Positions 7,544-16,252 are shown, numbered from the stretch's first letter. The stretch: DNA of 27,238 nucleotides from Thomasclavelia sp. (GCA_020025035.1 JAHHSU010000009.1:1-27238), one strand, 5' to 3'. Numbers and translations: made by a program. Notes: generated from the sequence alone by a model not told the origin.

Positions 7544-8630
7544 ACGAAAAATTGGATTATTAGGCGGTACATTTGATCCTATTCATTTAGGACATATTAA
7601 TAATGCTACACTTGCATATAAGCAATTAGAGCTTGATGAAGTTTGGTTAGTTCCTGTATTAAATAATCCATTCAATAAAAATATCATTGCATCCCCTCAA
7701 CAAAGAATAGAAATGATTAATCTTGCTATTAAAGATTATCCATACATTTCTTTATGTGATATTGAATTAAAAGCAAGTCCAGAAAAAAAATCATATACAA
7801 TTGATACAATTCGTCATTTAAAATCATTATATCCATTTGATTTTTATTTTATAATTGGTTATGATCAGGTAGTTAATTTTAATATGTGGAAATCTGCTAG
7901 CGATTTAGCAAGCGAAGTGCAATTAGTAGCTATTCAACGATTAGGATATGAAAAATCATTCAATATAGATAAATATAATATGATTGAATTATTATGCACA
8001 CCAAATGATATTTCTAGTACAAATATTCGTTTAGGAAAATGTTTAGAAGTAAACCCAAATGTGATGAATTATATGGTGATGAATTCTATTTATACAAAAA
8101 CTATGATACAACCATACATGTCTAAAAAAAGGTATCTTCATACTTTGTCAGTTGCTTTGCTTGCCTATGATTTTGCAAAAAGTAATCATGTAGAGCCAAA
8201 CAAAGCATACATTGCAGGGTTATTTCATGATATAGCAAAAGAAATGAATCAAGAAGAAATGATTAAGATTATGAAAGTTCATTTTCCACAATTTCTTCAT
8301 TATTCACAAGCTGTTATGCACCAATGGGTGTCAGCATTTATTGCAAAAGAAGTTTTTAAAATTAAAGATAAAGAAATTTTACAGGCTATAGAAAACCATA
8401 CTACTGGATCAATCAATATGTCTAAATTAGATATGTGTGTTTACTGTGCTGACAAATATGATCCAACTCGTGGCTTTGATTCATCAAAAGAAATATCTAA
8501 ATGTAAAGAAAATATAGTAGAAGGGTTTAAATATGCATTGACTGATTTTTATGAATTTTCAAAAAAGAATAATAGAAAAATAGATAAGATTTTTTATGAT
8601 ATTTACAATAAATATGTTATGGAGGAATAA
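7521..8630 (+). CDS. nadD-yqeK: Fused nicotinate-nucleotide adenylyltransferase and YqeK HD phosphohydrolase
   Basis: One continuous frame of 369 residues joins two enzymes that are separate neighbouring genes in Bacillus. Residues 1-190 are NadD, which makes nicotinate adenine dinucleotide for NAD synthesis: GGTFDPIHLGH (15-25) and ISSTNIR (164-170) are the nucleotidyltransferase motifs. Residues about 200-369 are YqeK, an HD-domain protein shown in Bacillus to split Ap4A symmetrically: His207, HD at 236-237, His267, His293 and Asp311 are the metal ligands. The two parts meet near residue 195 without a long linker. The start at 7521 is preferred because the protein then begins just before the NadD core; an upstream TTG at 7497 only adds a non-conserved stretch. 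Both active sites look intact. Fusions of this type are known in mycoplasmas. Confidence 0.93.
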   Translation: MEKFKSNKRKIGLLGGTFDPIHLGHINNATLAYKQLELDEVWLVPVLNNPFNKNIIASPQQRIEMINLAIKDYPYISLCDIELKASPEKKSYTIDTIRHLKSLYPFDFYFIIGYDQVVNFNMWKSASDLASEVQLVAIQRLGYEKSFNIDKYNMIELLCTPNDISSTNIRLGKCLEVNPNVMNYMVMNSIYTKTMIQPYMSKKRYLHTLSVALLAYDFAKSNHVEPNKAYIAGLFHDIAKEMNQEEMIKIMKVHFPQFLHYSQAVMHQWVSAFIAKEVFKIKDKEILQAIENHTTGSINMSKLDMCVYCADKYDPTRGFDSSKEISKCKENIVEGFKYALTDFYEFSKKNNRKIDKIFYDIYNKYVMEE

Positions 8631-8632
8631 AG

Positions 8633-8974
8633 ATGAAAAAATTAGAAATAATTATTAAGGCATTAAATGATAAAATGGGTGAAAATATTGTTGCAATTAA
8701 TATGGAAGAAGTAAGTCCGATTTTTGATACATTTGTGCTTTGTACTGCTTCAAATGAAAGGTTAATGCAAGCAATAAAAGATAATGTTGAATTAGAAATG
8801 GAAAAAAACGGTTATTATGTTAAACAAATAGAAGGAATCCGAAAAAGTCAATGGTTATTAATGGATTATGGAGATATTATTATTCATATTTTTGATAAAG
8901 GAGAACGTGAATTATATAATTTAGAAAAATTATGGGGAGATTTACCTAGAATTGATATAGAGGAATATTTATAA
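8633..8974 (+). CDS. rsfS: Ribosomal silencing factor RsfS
   Basis: RsfS binds protein L14 on the large ribosomal subunit and blocks joining of the subunits when nutrients are low. The 113-residue product carries the whole family profile: DTFVLCTASNERLMQAI, then EGIRKSQWLLMDYGDIIIHIFDKGERELYNLEKLW near the C-terminus split over one domain. It begins two bases after the nadD-yqeK stop, with the ribosome site (ATGGAGGAA) inside the upstream gene. Position matches yqeL in Bacillus. Confidence 0.95.
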   Translation: MKKLEIIIKALNDKMGENIVAINMEEVSPIFDTFVLCTASNERLMQAIKDNVELEMEKNGYYVKQIEGIRKSQWLLMDYGDIIIHIFDKGERELYNLEKLWGDLPRIDIEEYL

Positions 8975-8975
8975 T

Positions 8976-9689
8976 ATGGCATATCAAAATTTTGCTTACT
9001 ATTATGATAGTTTAATGGATCCTAATTTCTACCAACAATACTTAGATTTTATATTAAAGCATGCCCATTTTCAAAGTGTACTAGAATTAGGTTGTGGTAC
9101 TGGAATTACTGCAATTAATCTTGCAAAAAAGGGTAAAGTTGTATATGCTACTGATCTTTCTAAGGAAATGCTAGAAATAGCAAAAATGAATGCAAGTCAC
9201 GCTAACGTTGATTTAATGCTAGGAAAAGTTGATATGTGTGATTTTCAAATCAACGAAAAAGTTGATCTAATATTATGTTTATGTGATTCACTAAACTATA
9301 TAGGAAGTAGGAATAAAGTTAAACGTGTATTTAAAAACGTTTATGATAGTTTAGACAATCATGGTACTTTTATTTTTGATGTGCATAGTATATATAAAAT
9401 AGATCATACTTTTTTAGAATATAAAGAAGAAGAACGAGATGAAGATTTTTATTTTTTATGGGAAGTTAATAAAGTAGATCAAGGAAAAATACATCATACA
9501 ATCCAAATTGATGATTTTGAAAATAACGAACATGTTTTAGAACATCATACGCAAATAACTTATAGCATAGAAACGTACAAACAATTATTAAAAGAAGTAC
9601 GTTTTAAATCTATAGAAATATATGCTGATTTTAAAGAATATGATGAAAAAGGGGATCGTGTAATATTTGTTGTTAAAAAGGAGGGATAA
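8976..9689 (+). CDS. Class I SAM-dependent methyltransferase, YqeM-like
   Basis: A 237-residue Rossmann-fold methyltransferase. Motif I is VLELGCGTG (35-43), followed by ATDLSKEML (motif II) and an acidic segment DLILCLCDSLNYI (motif IV). The N-terminal AYYYDSLMD and the insert with FLWEVNK match the YqeM group that follows rsfS in many Bacillota. The substrate is not known to me. It starts two bases after the rsfS stop and ends two bases before mtnN, so it is part of one message. Confidence 0.88.
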   Translation: MAYQNFAYYYDSLMDPNFYQQYLDFILKHAHFQSVLELGCGTGITAINLAKKGKVVYATDLSKEMLEIAKMNASHANVDLMLGKVDMCDFQINEKVDLILCLCDSLNYIGSRNKVKRVFKNVYDSLDNHGTFIFDVHSIYKIDHTFLEYKEEERDEDFYFLWEVNKVDQGKIHHTIQIDDFENNEHVLEHHTQITYSIETYKQLLKEVRFKSIEIYADFKEYDEKGDRVIFVVKKEG

Positions 9690-9691
9690 TC

Positions 9692-10381
9692 ATGATTGGA
9701 ATTATTGGAGCAATGGAACAGGAAGTTAATGAATTAAAAAAATTAATGGATGTTAGTAAAACTGAAAAAAAATTAGATTATACATTCTATATTGGACTTA
9801 TTGCAAATAAAGAATGTGTTTTAGTTCAAGGTGGAATTGGAAAAGTAAATTCAGCAATTTCTACTACATTATTATTAGAAAATTACTCGATTAAATATGT
9901 ATTAAACATTGGTTCAGCTGGAGGATTAAATTTATCACAAAATATAGGAGATATAGTAGTATCTACAAATATAAGTTACCATGATGTAGATGTACAAGCG
10001 TTTGGTTATTTGTATGGACAAATACCTGGTTCTCCTGCAATGTTTCATGCTGATGAACATCTTAGAGATATTACAATTAATATACTCAAGAAGATAAATA
10101 AACCATACCATTGTGGTCTTGTAGTATCAGGAGATACGTTTATAAGTAATTCTAAACACATAAAACATGTAAATAATCATTTTAAAGATGCAATATGTGT
10201 AGAAATGGAAGCAGCTTCAATTGCACATGTTTGTCATATATATCATATCCCATTTATTATTATAAGATCAATTAGTGATATATATGGAAAAGGAGATAAT
10301 TCAATTCAATTTGATGAATTTATTATAGATGCAAGTAAAGTATCCGCCAAACTTTGTTATAAAATTGTAGAACAATTGTGA
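9692..10381 (+). CDS. mtnN: 5'-methylthioadenosine/S-adenosylhomocysteine nucleosidase
   Basis: This enzyme cleaves adenine from the methylation by-products MTA and SAH, a fitting neighbour for the methyltransferase upstream. Of its 229 residues, the catalytic and substrate-binding positions of the family are present: Glu11 in GAMEQEV, GSAGGL (74-79), FHAD, VEMEAA with Glu173, and the general acid Asp196 in RSISD. Full length and no interruption. SD GGAGGG is placed 6 nt upstream. Confidence 0.95.
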   Translation: MIGIIGAMEQEVNELKKLMDVSKTEKKLDYTFYIGLIANKECVLVQGGIGKVNSAISTTLLLENYSIKYVLNIGSAGGLNLSQNIGDIVVSTNISYHDVDVQAFGYLYGQIPGSPAMFHADEHLRDITINILKKINKPYHCGLVVSGDTFISNSKHIKHVNNHFKDAICVEMEAASIAHVCHIYHIPFIIIRSISDIYGKGDNSIQFDEFIIDASKVSAKLCYKIVEQL

Positions 10382-10974
10382 TTCACGATTTAAATCAATT
10401 CTTTAAGTTAATTTTGGATACTAATACTTGGATTTCTATTGCGAAATATTTTTATATATTAGGACCTATAGCACCTATAGGACTTGCTTTTATTGAATCT
10501 ATTATTCCTGCACTACCATTAATTGTAATTGTAACGTGGAATGTTTACTCATTTGGTCCAATATTAGGTTTTTTGTATTCATGGATGGGGAGTGTTTTAG
10601 GATCTTTTGTGGTATTTAGTTTTTTTAGATTACTTAGTAACTCATTTTTAAAAAATAGATTAAATCAACGTAAATCAATTATACAATTTGAAGAAAAAGT
10701 GTTATACCAAAAAAGTTATATTTTATTTTTTATTTCAACATTGCCATTTACACCTAGTTTTCTAGTGAATATGGTATATGGATTTTCAAAATATTCTAAG
10801 ACTTCATTTATAATCATGGTTGCTGCTGGAAAATTTATTATGATAGCTTCACTTGCAATTTTTGGACATTTGTTTCAGGCTGGAGTAACAAGAAATCCAA
10901 TCAATCTTTTTTTAGCAATTATCTTTTATTGTGTATTATATTTGATTAGTCGTAAGGTTTTAAAAAAATATTAA
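10378..10974 (+). CDS. VTT/SNARE-associated domain membrane protein (DedA/TVP38-like)
   Basis: A protein of 198 residues with about five or six hydrophobic segments. The segment PIGLAFIESIIPALPLIVIV, and later FISTLPFTPSFLVNMVYGFSKYS followed by a Gly-rich helix, are typical of the VTT superfamily, whose members move or scramble lipids across membranes. It begins with GTG overlapping the mtnN stop by four bases (GTGA), so it is translationally coupled. The cargo in this organism cannot be told from the sequence. Confidence 0.8.
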   Translation: MIHDLNQFFKLILDTNTWISIAKYFYILGPIAPIGLAFIESIIPALPLIVIVTWNVYSFGPILGFLYSWMGSVLGSFVVFSFFRLLSNSFLKNRLNQRKSIIQFEEKVLYQKSYILFFISTLPFTPSFLVNMVYGFSKYSKTSFIIMVAAGKFIMIASLAIFGHLFQAGVTRNPINLFLAIIFYCVLYLISRKVLKKY

Positions 10975-10988
10975 GTTAGGTGAAAAAT

Positions 10989-13316
10989 ATGAATAAGATT
11001 GAATTATTAGCTCCAGCAGGAAGCTTTGATTCGTTAATTGCAGCAGTAACTAATGGAGCTGATGCTGTATATTTAGGTGGATCATTATTTAATGCTAGAG
11101 CATACGCAACAAATTTTGATAATGAAGAAATGATTAAGGCAGTAAATTATTGTCATCTTCATAATGTAAAGATATACGTAACAATAAACACTTTATATTA
11201 TGATGAGGAGTTTAAGTCGTTAATTGAATATTTAGATTTTTTGTATTCTATTAACGTAGATGCATTAATTATTCAAGATATTGGATTATTAAGTATTATT
11301 GAGAGTAATTATCCTGAATTTGAAATTCATATTTCTACACAAGCAAGTGTTCATCAGTTAGCAGGAGTTAAATTATTTGAAAAACGAGGTGTTAATCGTG
11401 TTGTACTTGCTAGAGAAAATACAATCGAAGAAATACAATATATTTGTCAACATACTAGTATAGATATTGAAGTTTTTGTACATGGTGCTTTATGTATGGG
11501 ATATTCAGGGCAATGTTTGATGTCTAGTCTTATAGGGGGACGTAGTGGTAATAGGGGAAAATGTGCACAACCATGTCGTTTACCATATATTTTAACAAAA
11601 GATGATATTGCACTTGATGATAATCCTCATTATTTGCTTTCTGCAAAAGATATTTGTACTTTAGAAAATATTGGGGCATATATTGATGCAGGAGTAACTT
11701 CGTTTAAAATAGAAGGAAGAATGAAGCGTCCTGAATATGTTGCACTAGTTGTAAAAAGTTATAGAGAGGCAATAGATTATTACATTAAGCATCATTCTAA
11801 TAAAAATGTAAAACAAGAAATTCAAAATATACGTCAGATTTTTAACCGAAACCTATCTAAAGGACATGCGTTTTATGAAAAACAAATGATCACATATCAC
11901 TATCCTGGTAATCTAGGTGTAGAAATAGGGGAAGTAGTTAATTACCATTCAAGAAAAAAATTAGTTAGTATTCAATTGAATAAAAATGTTTGCCAAGGCG
12001 ATGGAATTCGATTTGGTTATACTGACTTAGGAAGAGTTATTAATAAGATGTATGTGAATAATCAATTAGTTCGTCATGGAAAAGAAAATGAAATTGTTGA
12101 AGTAGAATTTAATGAATTTGTAAAAGTAGGTACTAAAGTATTCAAAACGTCTTCTTTAGAGCTTAATCAACAAATTAACCATGAAATTCAACAGCATCAA
12201 TTCAATGATGATATATACATGAAACTACAAGGAAAAATAAATGATAACTTAATACTAGAAATTACTGATGGCAAACATTTAGTACAAATCAAAAGTGAAT
12301 GTAAACTTGAAAAAGCTAATCACCAAGCATTAGACCATGAGAGGATAAAGACACAATTAGCAAAATTAGGTTCAACTATTTATCAAGCAAAAAAAATTGA
12401 GATTGATTTACCTGATGAAATCCAATTTCCTATTAAAGAAATTAATCAATTAAGAAGAGAAGCAGTTTGTAAGTTAGATAATATTAGAATTGCTCACCAA
12501 CGACCAACATTACATACATCATTAAAAAAACAAACACTATATACAAAAAAAATAAATGAAATACATGTTTATGTAACTAATTTAGATCAGGCAAATGCTG
12601 CATTAAAATGTAATATTGACGTACTTTACGTTCCATTTGATTTATATGAATACTTATATTTAGCATCTTCTAAGGTCCAAATAATTCCTTATGTTCCTAG
12701 AATTATTAATGATGAACAGTTAAATGATATAAAAAATAGCAAATTGTACCCATTAATAAATACTATTATGATTTCTGATCATGGTGCATTGCAAACATTT
12801 AATGAAAAGAATAAAGTAATAAATAGTAGCTTAAATATTTTAAATAGTTATTCTATCAATGATTTAATGTTTGAACAATCGTCTATTATCTTATCTTTAG
12901 AATTATCCAAAAAACAAATTAATGAAATTGCAACGTCGCATAAAACTGGAATTATTGTATATGGAAGAAATGAACTGATGATTGCAAATTATTGCCCAAT
13001 TTCACAACATTATTTTAATGAAATTAGGCCTGGATGTAACTTATGTAAGCATGCAAACTATAGTTTAGTTGATCGAAAAAACCAAAAATTTCCTATTATC
13101 ATGAATCAGCAATGTAAAATGAAATTATTAAATTCAAAGGTTTTATTTGTTGATAGATTAGAAGATATAAATGTTGACTTTATTGTTTTAAAATTTACAA
13201 TTGAATCTCAAGATGAAGTTACTAAAATAGTTCAAGATTATATAGATAACCTACAAAAAAATCATAAAAGTATGATTAAATCTCAATATGATTATACTGT
13301 AGGATATTATAAATAA
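10989..13316 (+). CDS. U32-family protein with DUF3656-type extension (RlhA/TrhP-related)
   Basis: U32 'peptidases' of this long type act in hydroxylation of RNA bases: RlhA on 23S rRNA in E. coli and the TrhP proteins on tRNA wobble uridine. The 775-residue product opens with ELLAPAGSFDSL and GADAVYLGG. It has the signature HGALCMGYSGQC with Cys169 and Cys176, plus KCAQPC with Cys192 and Cys196, candidate iron-sulfur ligands. ISAKDICTLENI-type sequence and FKIEGRMKRPEYVA follow. The C-terminal half (about 320-775) corresponds to the DUF3656 and trailing domains. ATG 10989 is chosen over GTG 10980 because AGGTGA (10978-10983) is spaced 5 nt from it. Which RNA it modifies is not decided here. 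It is the last gene of the yqeH operon. Confidence 0.88.
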   Translation: MNKIELLAPAGSFDSLIAAVTNGADAVYLGGSLFNARAYATNFDNEEMIKAVNYCHLHNVKIYVTINTLYYDEEFKSLIEYLDFLYSINVDALIIQDIGLLSIIESNYPEFEIHISTQASVHQLAGVKLFEKRGVNRVVLARENTIEEIQYICQHTSIDIEVFVHGALCMGYSGQCLMSSLIGGRSGNRGKCAQPCRLPYILTKDDIALDDNPHYLLSAKDICTLENIGAYIDAGVTSFKIEGRMKRPEYVALVVKSYREAIDYYIKHHSNKNVKQEIQNIRQIFNRNLSKGHAFYEKQMITYHYPGNLGVEIGEVVNYHSRKKLVSIQLNKNVCQGDGIRFGYTDLGRVINKMYVNNQLVRHGKENEIVEVEFNEFVKVGTKVFKTSSLELNQQINHEIQQHQFNDDIYMKLQGKINDNLILEITDGKHLVQIKSECKLEKANHQALDHERIKTQLAKLGSTIYQAKKIEIDLPDEIQFPIKEINQLRREAVCKLDNIRIAHQRPTLHTSLKKQTLYTKKINEIHVYVTNLDQANAALKCNIDVLYVPFDLYEYLYLASSKVQIIPYVPRIINDEQLNDIKNSKLYPLINTIMISDHGALQTFNEKNKVINSSLNILNSYSINDLMFEQSSIILSLELSKKQINEIATSHKTGIIVYGRNELMIANYCPISQHYFNEIRPGCNLCKHANYSLVDRKNQKFPIIMNQQCKMKLLNSKVLFVDRLEDINVDFIVLKFTIESQDEVTKIVQDYIDNLQKNHKSMIKSQYDYTVGYYK

Positions 13317-13355
13317 TAGACTATTTTGTATTTTGTTTTAGTTGAATAACAAAAA

Positions 13356-13384
13356 TTGAAAATAATGTCGTAATATGTTAGAAT
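13356..13384 (+). promoter_or_regulatory. Candidate promoter for the XRE regulator gene
   Basis: TTGAAA (13356-13361), 17-nt spacer, TAGAAT (13379-13384). The transcript would begin close to the GAGGTG ribosome site at 13391, leaving a very short leader, which lowers confidence. Confidence 0.35.
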
Positions 13385-13401
13385 GCAAAAGAGGTGATAG
13401 A

Positions 13402-13749
13402 ATGGCTATTGATATTTCTTTAGCAAAACGCTTAAAAACATATCGAAATTTTAAACATTTGACTCAAAAAGAAGTTGCTTCGTATTTAGAAGTTCCTCAT
13501 TCTGCTATTTCTGATATAGAAAATGGAAAACGTGATATAACTGTAGGAGAACTCAAAATATTATCCAATTTATATGGTCGAAGTGTTGAAGAAATTATAA
13601 GTGGAAAAAAGTACGATTACTATAATATTGCAAATATAGCACGTCTTTTATCAGAATTACCAGAAGACGATTTAAGAGAGTTAATGTTTATTATTGAATA
13701 CAAACGTAAACGTATAGAAGATAGATTAAATAAAAACAATGAGGATTAA
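13402..13749 (+). CDS. XRE-family transcriptional regulator, 115 residues
   Basis: The N-terminal half is a Cro/C1-type helix-turn-helix: LAKRLKTYRNFKHLTQKEVA, then LEVPHSAISDIENGKR with the recognition helix at about residues 34-43, then TVGELKILSNLYGRSVEEI. The C-terminal part (about 70-115) is charged and helical and ends in KRKRIEDRLNK, possibly for dimerisation. The start at 13402 follows GAGGTGAT; an ATG at 13375 lacks one. Its targets are unknown. It stands alone between the U32 gene and the dif site, and its terminator begins inside its last codons. Confidence 0.85.
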   Translation: MAIDISLAKRLKTYRNFKHLTQKEVASYLEVPHSAISDIENGKRDITVGELKILSNLYGRSVEEIISGKKYDYYNIANIARLLSELPEDDLRELMFIIEYKRKRIEDRLNKNNED

Positions 13750-13768
13750 TACACTTCATTGTTTTTTT
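13732..13768. terminator. Bidirectional terminator after the XRE gene
   Basis: AAAAACAATGA (13732-13742) pairs with TCATTGTTTTT (13756-13766) around a 13-nt loop and runs into T's. The left arm is in the last codons of the regulator. The reverse strand also ends in a T-rich run, so it can stop the convergent transcription unit. Confidence 0.75.
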
Positions 13769-13789
13769 ATTAAGTATTATACAATTATA

Positions 13790-13817
13790 ACTTCCTATAA
13801 TATATATTATGTTAACC
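13790..13817. other. dif: Chromosome dimer resolution site dif
   Basis: The 28 bp divide as XerC-side arm ACTTCCTATAA, centre TATATA and XerD-side arm TTATGTTAACC. The XerD-side core TTATGTTAA is the conserved half-site shared with E. coli dif, and by my recollection the whole differs from the B. subtilis dif at three positions (9, 24 and 28). It sits in a 73-bp gap where gene orientation changes from all + to all -, as expected at a replication terminus, and a complete xerD lies 1.5 kb away. Direct alignment was not possible here. Confidence 0.85.
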
Positions 13818-13822
13818 AAATA

Positions 13823-14083
13823 CTATAAGAATAAAGATATTATGATAAATGACTGGATAATTATGCCACAAACTTCTAAAAAAAGAAATATTTGTATTTT
13901 ATATTTTTGGTAATTTTGATGCAACGCTAATATCGCACTTATCATTAAAAGTGAACTAATAAACGCAAAACTTATTTGTAAAATTTTAACATCTTTACAA
14001 GTATATCCAGCCATTAAGAATACTGCGGCTAAAAAATAAGTAAACGTAATTGTTCTTACTAATTTTTTTGGATCTGTAGACAC
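13823..14083 (-). CDS. Small three-helix membrane protein, unknown function
   Basis: This protein of 86 residues is not recognised. It begins at GTG with a very strong ribosome site (AAGGAGG, 7-nt spacing), which makes expression credible. Three hydrophobic helices span about residues 11-27, 35-53 and 62-84; the short loops contain CKD and HQNYQKYK. It lies 29 nt after deoB with no terminator between, so it is probably the end of the xerD-deoB message. It ends six bases from the dif site. Confidence 0.6.
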   Translation of the reverse strand: MSTDPKKLVRTITFTYFLAAVFLMAGYTCKDVKILQISFAFISSLLMISAILALHQNYQKYKIQIFLFLEVCGIIIQSFIIISLFL

Positions 14084-14112
14084 CTTAAAACCTCCTTATA
14101 ATGTGATTGATT

Positions 14113-15294
14113 TTATAAATATTGCAGGATTGATTGTCCAATTTTTGGTAATTCAACTTCAAAGTTGTCAGCTATAGTTGTACCGATTATTGCAAAAGTA
14201 TCAAATTCTCCTAAATCTCTTGCCTTTTTATTAGCTTTAGTATATGCAATAAAAGGAACTTGTTCTCTTGTATGATCACTTCCCTTATATGTAGGATCAT
14301 TTCCATGATCAGCAGTAATAATTAATAAATCATCATCGTTTAAATAATACATTAAATCTAGTAATTGTTTATCAAACAGCTCTAATGCTTTTGCATATCC
14401 AATAGGATTTCTACGATGTCCATACAATGAATCAAAATCTACTAAATTGATAAATGCTAATCCTGTAAAATCTTTTTTTGCTAATTCAATAGTTTTATTC
14501 ATTCCATCTTCATTACTTATTGTGGGATGTGATTCTGTAATACCTTTGCCACAAAAAATATCATTAATTTTTCCTACAGATATTACATCATATCCTTTAT
14601 CTGCTAATGAATTTAGTACAGTTTTATCAAATGGTTCTAATGCCCAATCATGTCGATTAGACGTACGAATAAATTCTCCTTTTTTTTCTCCTATAAAAGG
14701 TCTTGCAATAACACGCCCTACTTTCCATTCATCTTTCAATAATAATTCTCTTGCAATTTTACAATATGTATAAAGATTATCCAATCCTACATATTTTTCA
14801 TGTGCAGCTATTTGAAATACAGAATCAGCAGATGTATATACAATTAAATCTCCTGTTTTAATTTGATGTTCTCCATATGTATCTATAATTTCTGTGCCAC
14901 TAGAAGCAATATTTCCCACTGTCTTTCTTCCTGTTAAACGTTCAAATTCATCAATAAATTCTTTTGGAAATCCTGTATCAGTAAAGGTTTTAAAAGGTTT
15001 TTCGACCTTTAATCCCATCATTTCGTAATGTCCGGTCATTGTATCTTTCCCATTACTTAACTCATTTAATCTAGCTATTGTAGCTAAATTGAATGGTAAT
15101 TTATATATTCCTTTAAAGTCGCCTAATGAACCTAACCCTAATCCTTCTAAGTTTGTTAAATTGATTTGATCTACATAATCACAAATATGTTTTAAAGTAT
15201 TTGTCCCTTCATCACCATATTGTTTTGCATCCTTAGCATTTCCAATTCCAACTGAATCTAAAACAATGGTAAATATTCTTTTATATTTTTTCAT
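14113..15294 (-). CDS. deoB: Phosphopentomutase
   Basis: DeoB interconverts ribose-1- and ribose-5-phosphate (and deoxy forms), letting nucleoside sugars enter central metabolism. The 393-residue length is normal. The metal-binding N-terminus TIVLDSVGIGNAKDA with Asp13, the DEGTNTL segment holding the phosphorylated Thr, and the C-terminal ITADHGNDPTYKGSDHTREQVP are intact. The start at 15294 is set by CGGAGG 7 nt upstream; the longer frame reaching 15336 overlaps xerD without a ribosome site. The first 14 nt overlap the end of xerD, matching the xerD-deoB pairing of Bacillus. Confidence 0.95.
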   Translation of the reverse strand: MKKYKRIFTIVLDSVGIGNAKDAKQYGDEGTNTLKHICDYVDQINLTNLEGLGLGSLGDFKGIYKLPFNLATIARLNELSNGKDTMTGHYEMMGLKVEKPFKTFTDTGFPKEFIDEFERLTGRKTVGNIASSGTEIIDTYGEHQIKTGDLIVYTSADSVFQIAAHEKYVGLDNLYTYCKIARELLLKDEWKVGRVIARPFIGEKKGEFIRTSNRHDWALEPFDKTVLNSLADKGYDVISVGKINDIFCGKGITESHPTISNEDGMNKTIELAKKDFTGLAFINLVDFDSLYGHRRNPIGYAKALELFDKQLLDLMYYLNDDDLLIITADHGNDPTYKGSDHTREQVPFIAYTKANKKARDLGEFDTFAIIGTTIADNFEVELPKIGQSILQYL

Positions 15295-16201
15295 TTTTTT
15301 CCTCCGTATTTCTTGGATGATATTTATTATATTCATCTATCATTTTTTGGTTTGTTACATGTGTATAAATAGTAGTTGTAGAAATACTTGAATGTCCCAA
15401 CATTTCCTGAATAGAACGTAAATCTGCACCATTATTTAACAGATGAGTAGCAAAACTATGCCTAAGTGTATGTGGCGTAATATTGGTTTTGATATTTACA
15501 AGTGCTGCTTTTTTTTTGATCATTTTCCAAAAGCTTTGACGTGATATTGCATTTCCTTGATAATTTAAAAACAAATAATTACTTTCATGATTTTTTTGTA
15601 ATAATGGACGATATTCTTCTATATACAAGGTCAATAACTCCACCATGTAATCACCTATAGGAATAAATCTTTCTTTGTTACCTTTTCCTAGACATTTTAT
15701 TAATTGATTAGTCAAGTTTATATCATTTAATGTAAGTTGAACTAACTCACTAATTCTTAATCCAGTTGCATACATTAATTCTAGCATACATCTGTCTCTA
15801 CATGTTAACTCATCAACGATTTGAACACTATCTAGTAACTTATTTACATCGTTTTCAGATAATACAGATGGTAGTTTTTTATCTAATTTTGGAAATGAAA
15901 AATTATGAATAGGATTTGTTCTTATATACTCTTCTCTAATACAAAACTTAAAAAAATTATTTAATGTTGACAAGTTGTGCGAATACGTAGAGTTCATTTT
16001 ATTTTGTAGATCAGACAAATATTTTTCAACCATTTGTTGATCAATTTCTTCAAGATAACATATTTTATATTTATGATACAAAAATTCTTCAAAATGGTAA
16101 AGTTCACCTATATACGATTTAGTTGTATTTGGCATTAATCCTTTTTCAATGCTTATAAATTGATGATAATCCATTAGAACGTCTTTAATTTCGTGTTTCA
16201 T
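15281..16201 (-). CDS. xerD: Site-specific tyrosine recombinase XerD
   Basis: XerD cuts and rejoins DNA at dif to separate chromosome dimers before division. The 306-residue protein has an N-terminal SAM-like core-binding domain (about 1-90) and a catalytic domain with the complete set Arg149, Lys173, His244, Arg247, His270 and nucleophile Tyr279. The C-terminal tail (about 282-306) is the partner-contact region. SD GTGGTGAT precedes ATG 16201. It is followed by deoB as in Bacillus (ripX-drm). Its likely target lies only 1.5 kb away, at 13790-13817. A XerC partner is not in this window, so single-recombinase action cannot be excluded. Confidence 0.93.
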   Translation of the reverse strand: MKHEIKDVLMDYHQFISIEKGLMPNTTKSYIGELYHFEEFLYHKYKICYLEEIDQQMVEKYLSDLQNKMNSTYSHNLSTLNNFFKFCIREEYIRTNPIHNFSFPKLDKKLPSVLSENDVNKLLDSVQIVDELTCRDRCMLELMYATGLRISELVQLTLNDINLTNQLIKCLGKGNKERFIPIGDYMVELLTLYIEEYRPLLQKNHESNYLFLNYQGNAISRQSFWKMIKKKAALVNIKTNITPHTLRHSFATHLLNNGADLRSIQEMLGHSSISTTTIYTHVTNQKMIDEYNKYHPRNTEEKNEKI

Positions 16202-16216
16202 TAAATCACCACTGTA

Positions 16217-16225
16217 ATTATATCA
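16217..16225 (-). promoter_or_regulatory. Extended -10 promoter for xerD-deoB
   Basis: On the - strand TGA precedes TATAAT (box 16217-16222, TG extension to 16225), a perfect extended -10 element. The -35 region has only a weak TGGAAT. It would give a leader of about 10 nt. Confidence 0.45.
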
Positions 16226-16252
16226 TTTTCTATTAGTTTATTCCATATTTTG

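Noticed and set aside
14447..14773. Plus-strand open frame inside deoB, and similar frames inside yqeH-side, recN, ispA and xseA genes
   Set aside because: These mirror well-supported genes, lack ribosome sites and resemble no family.
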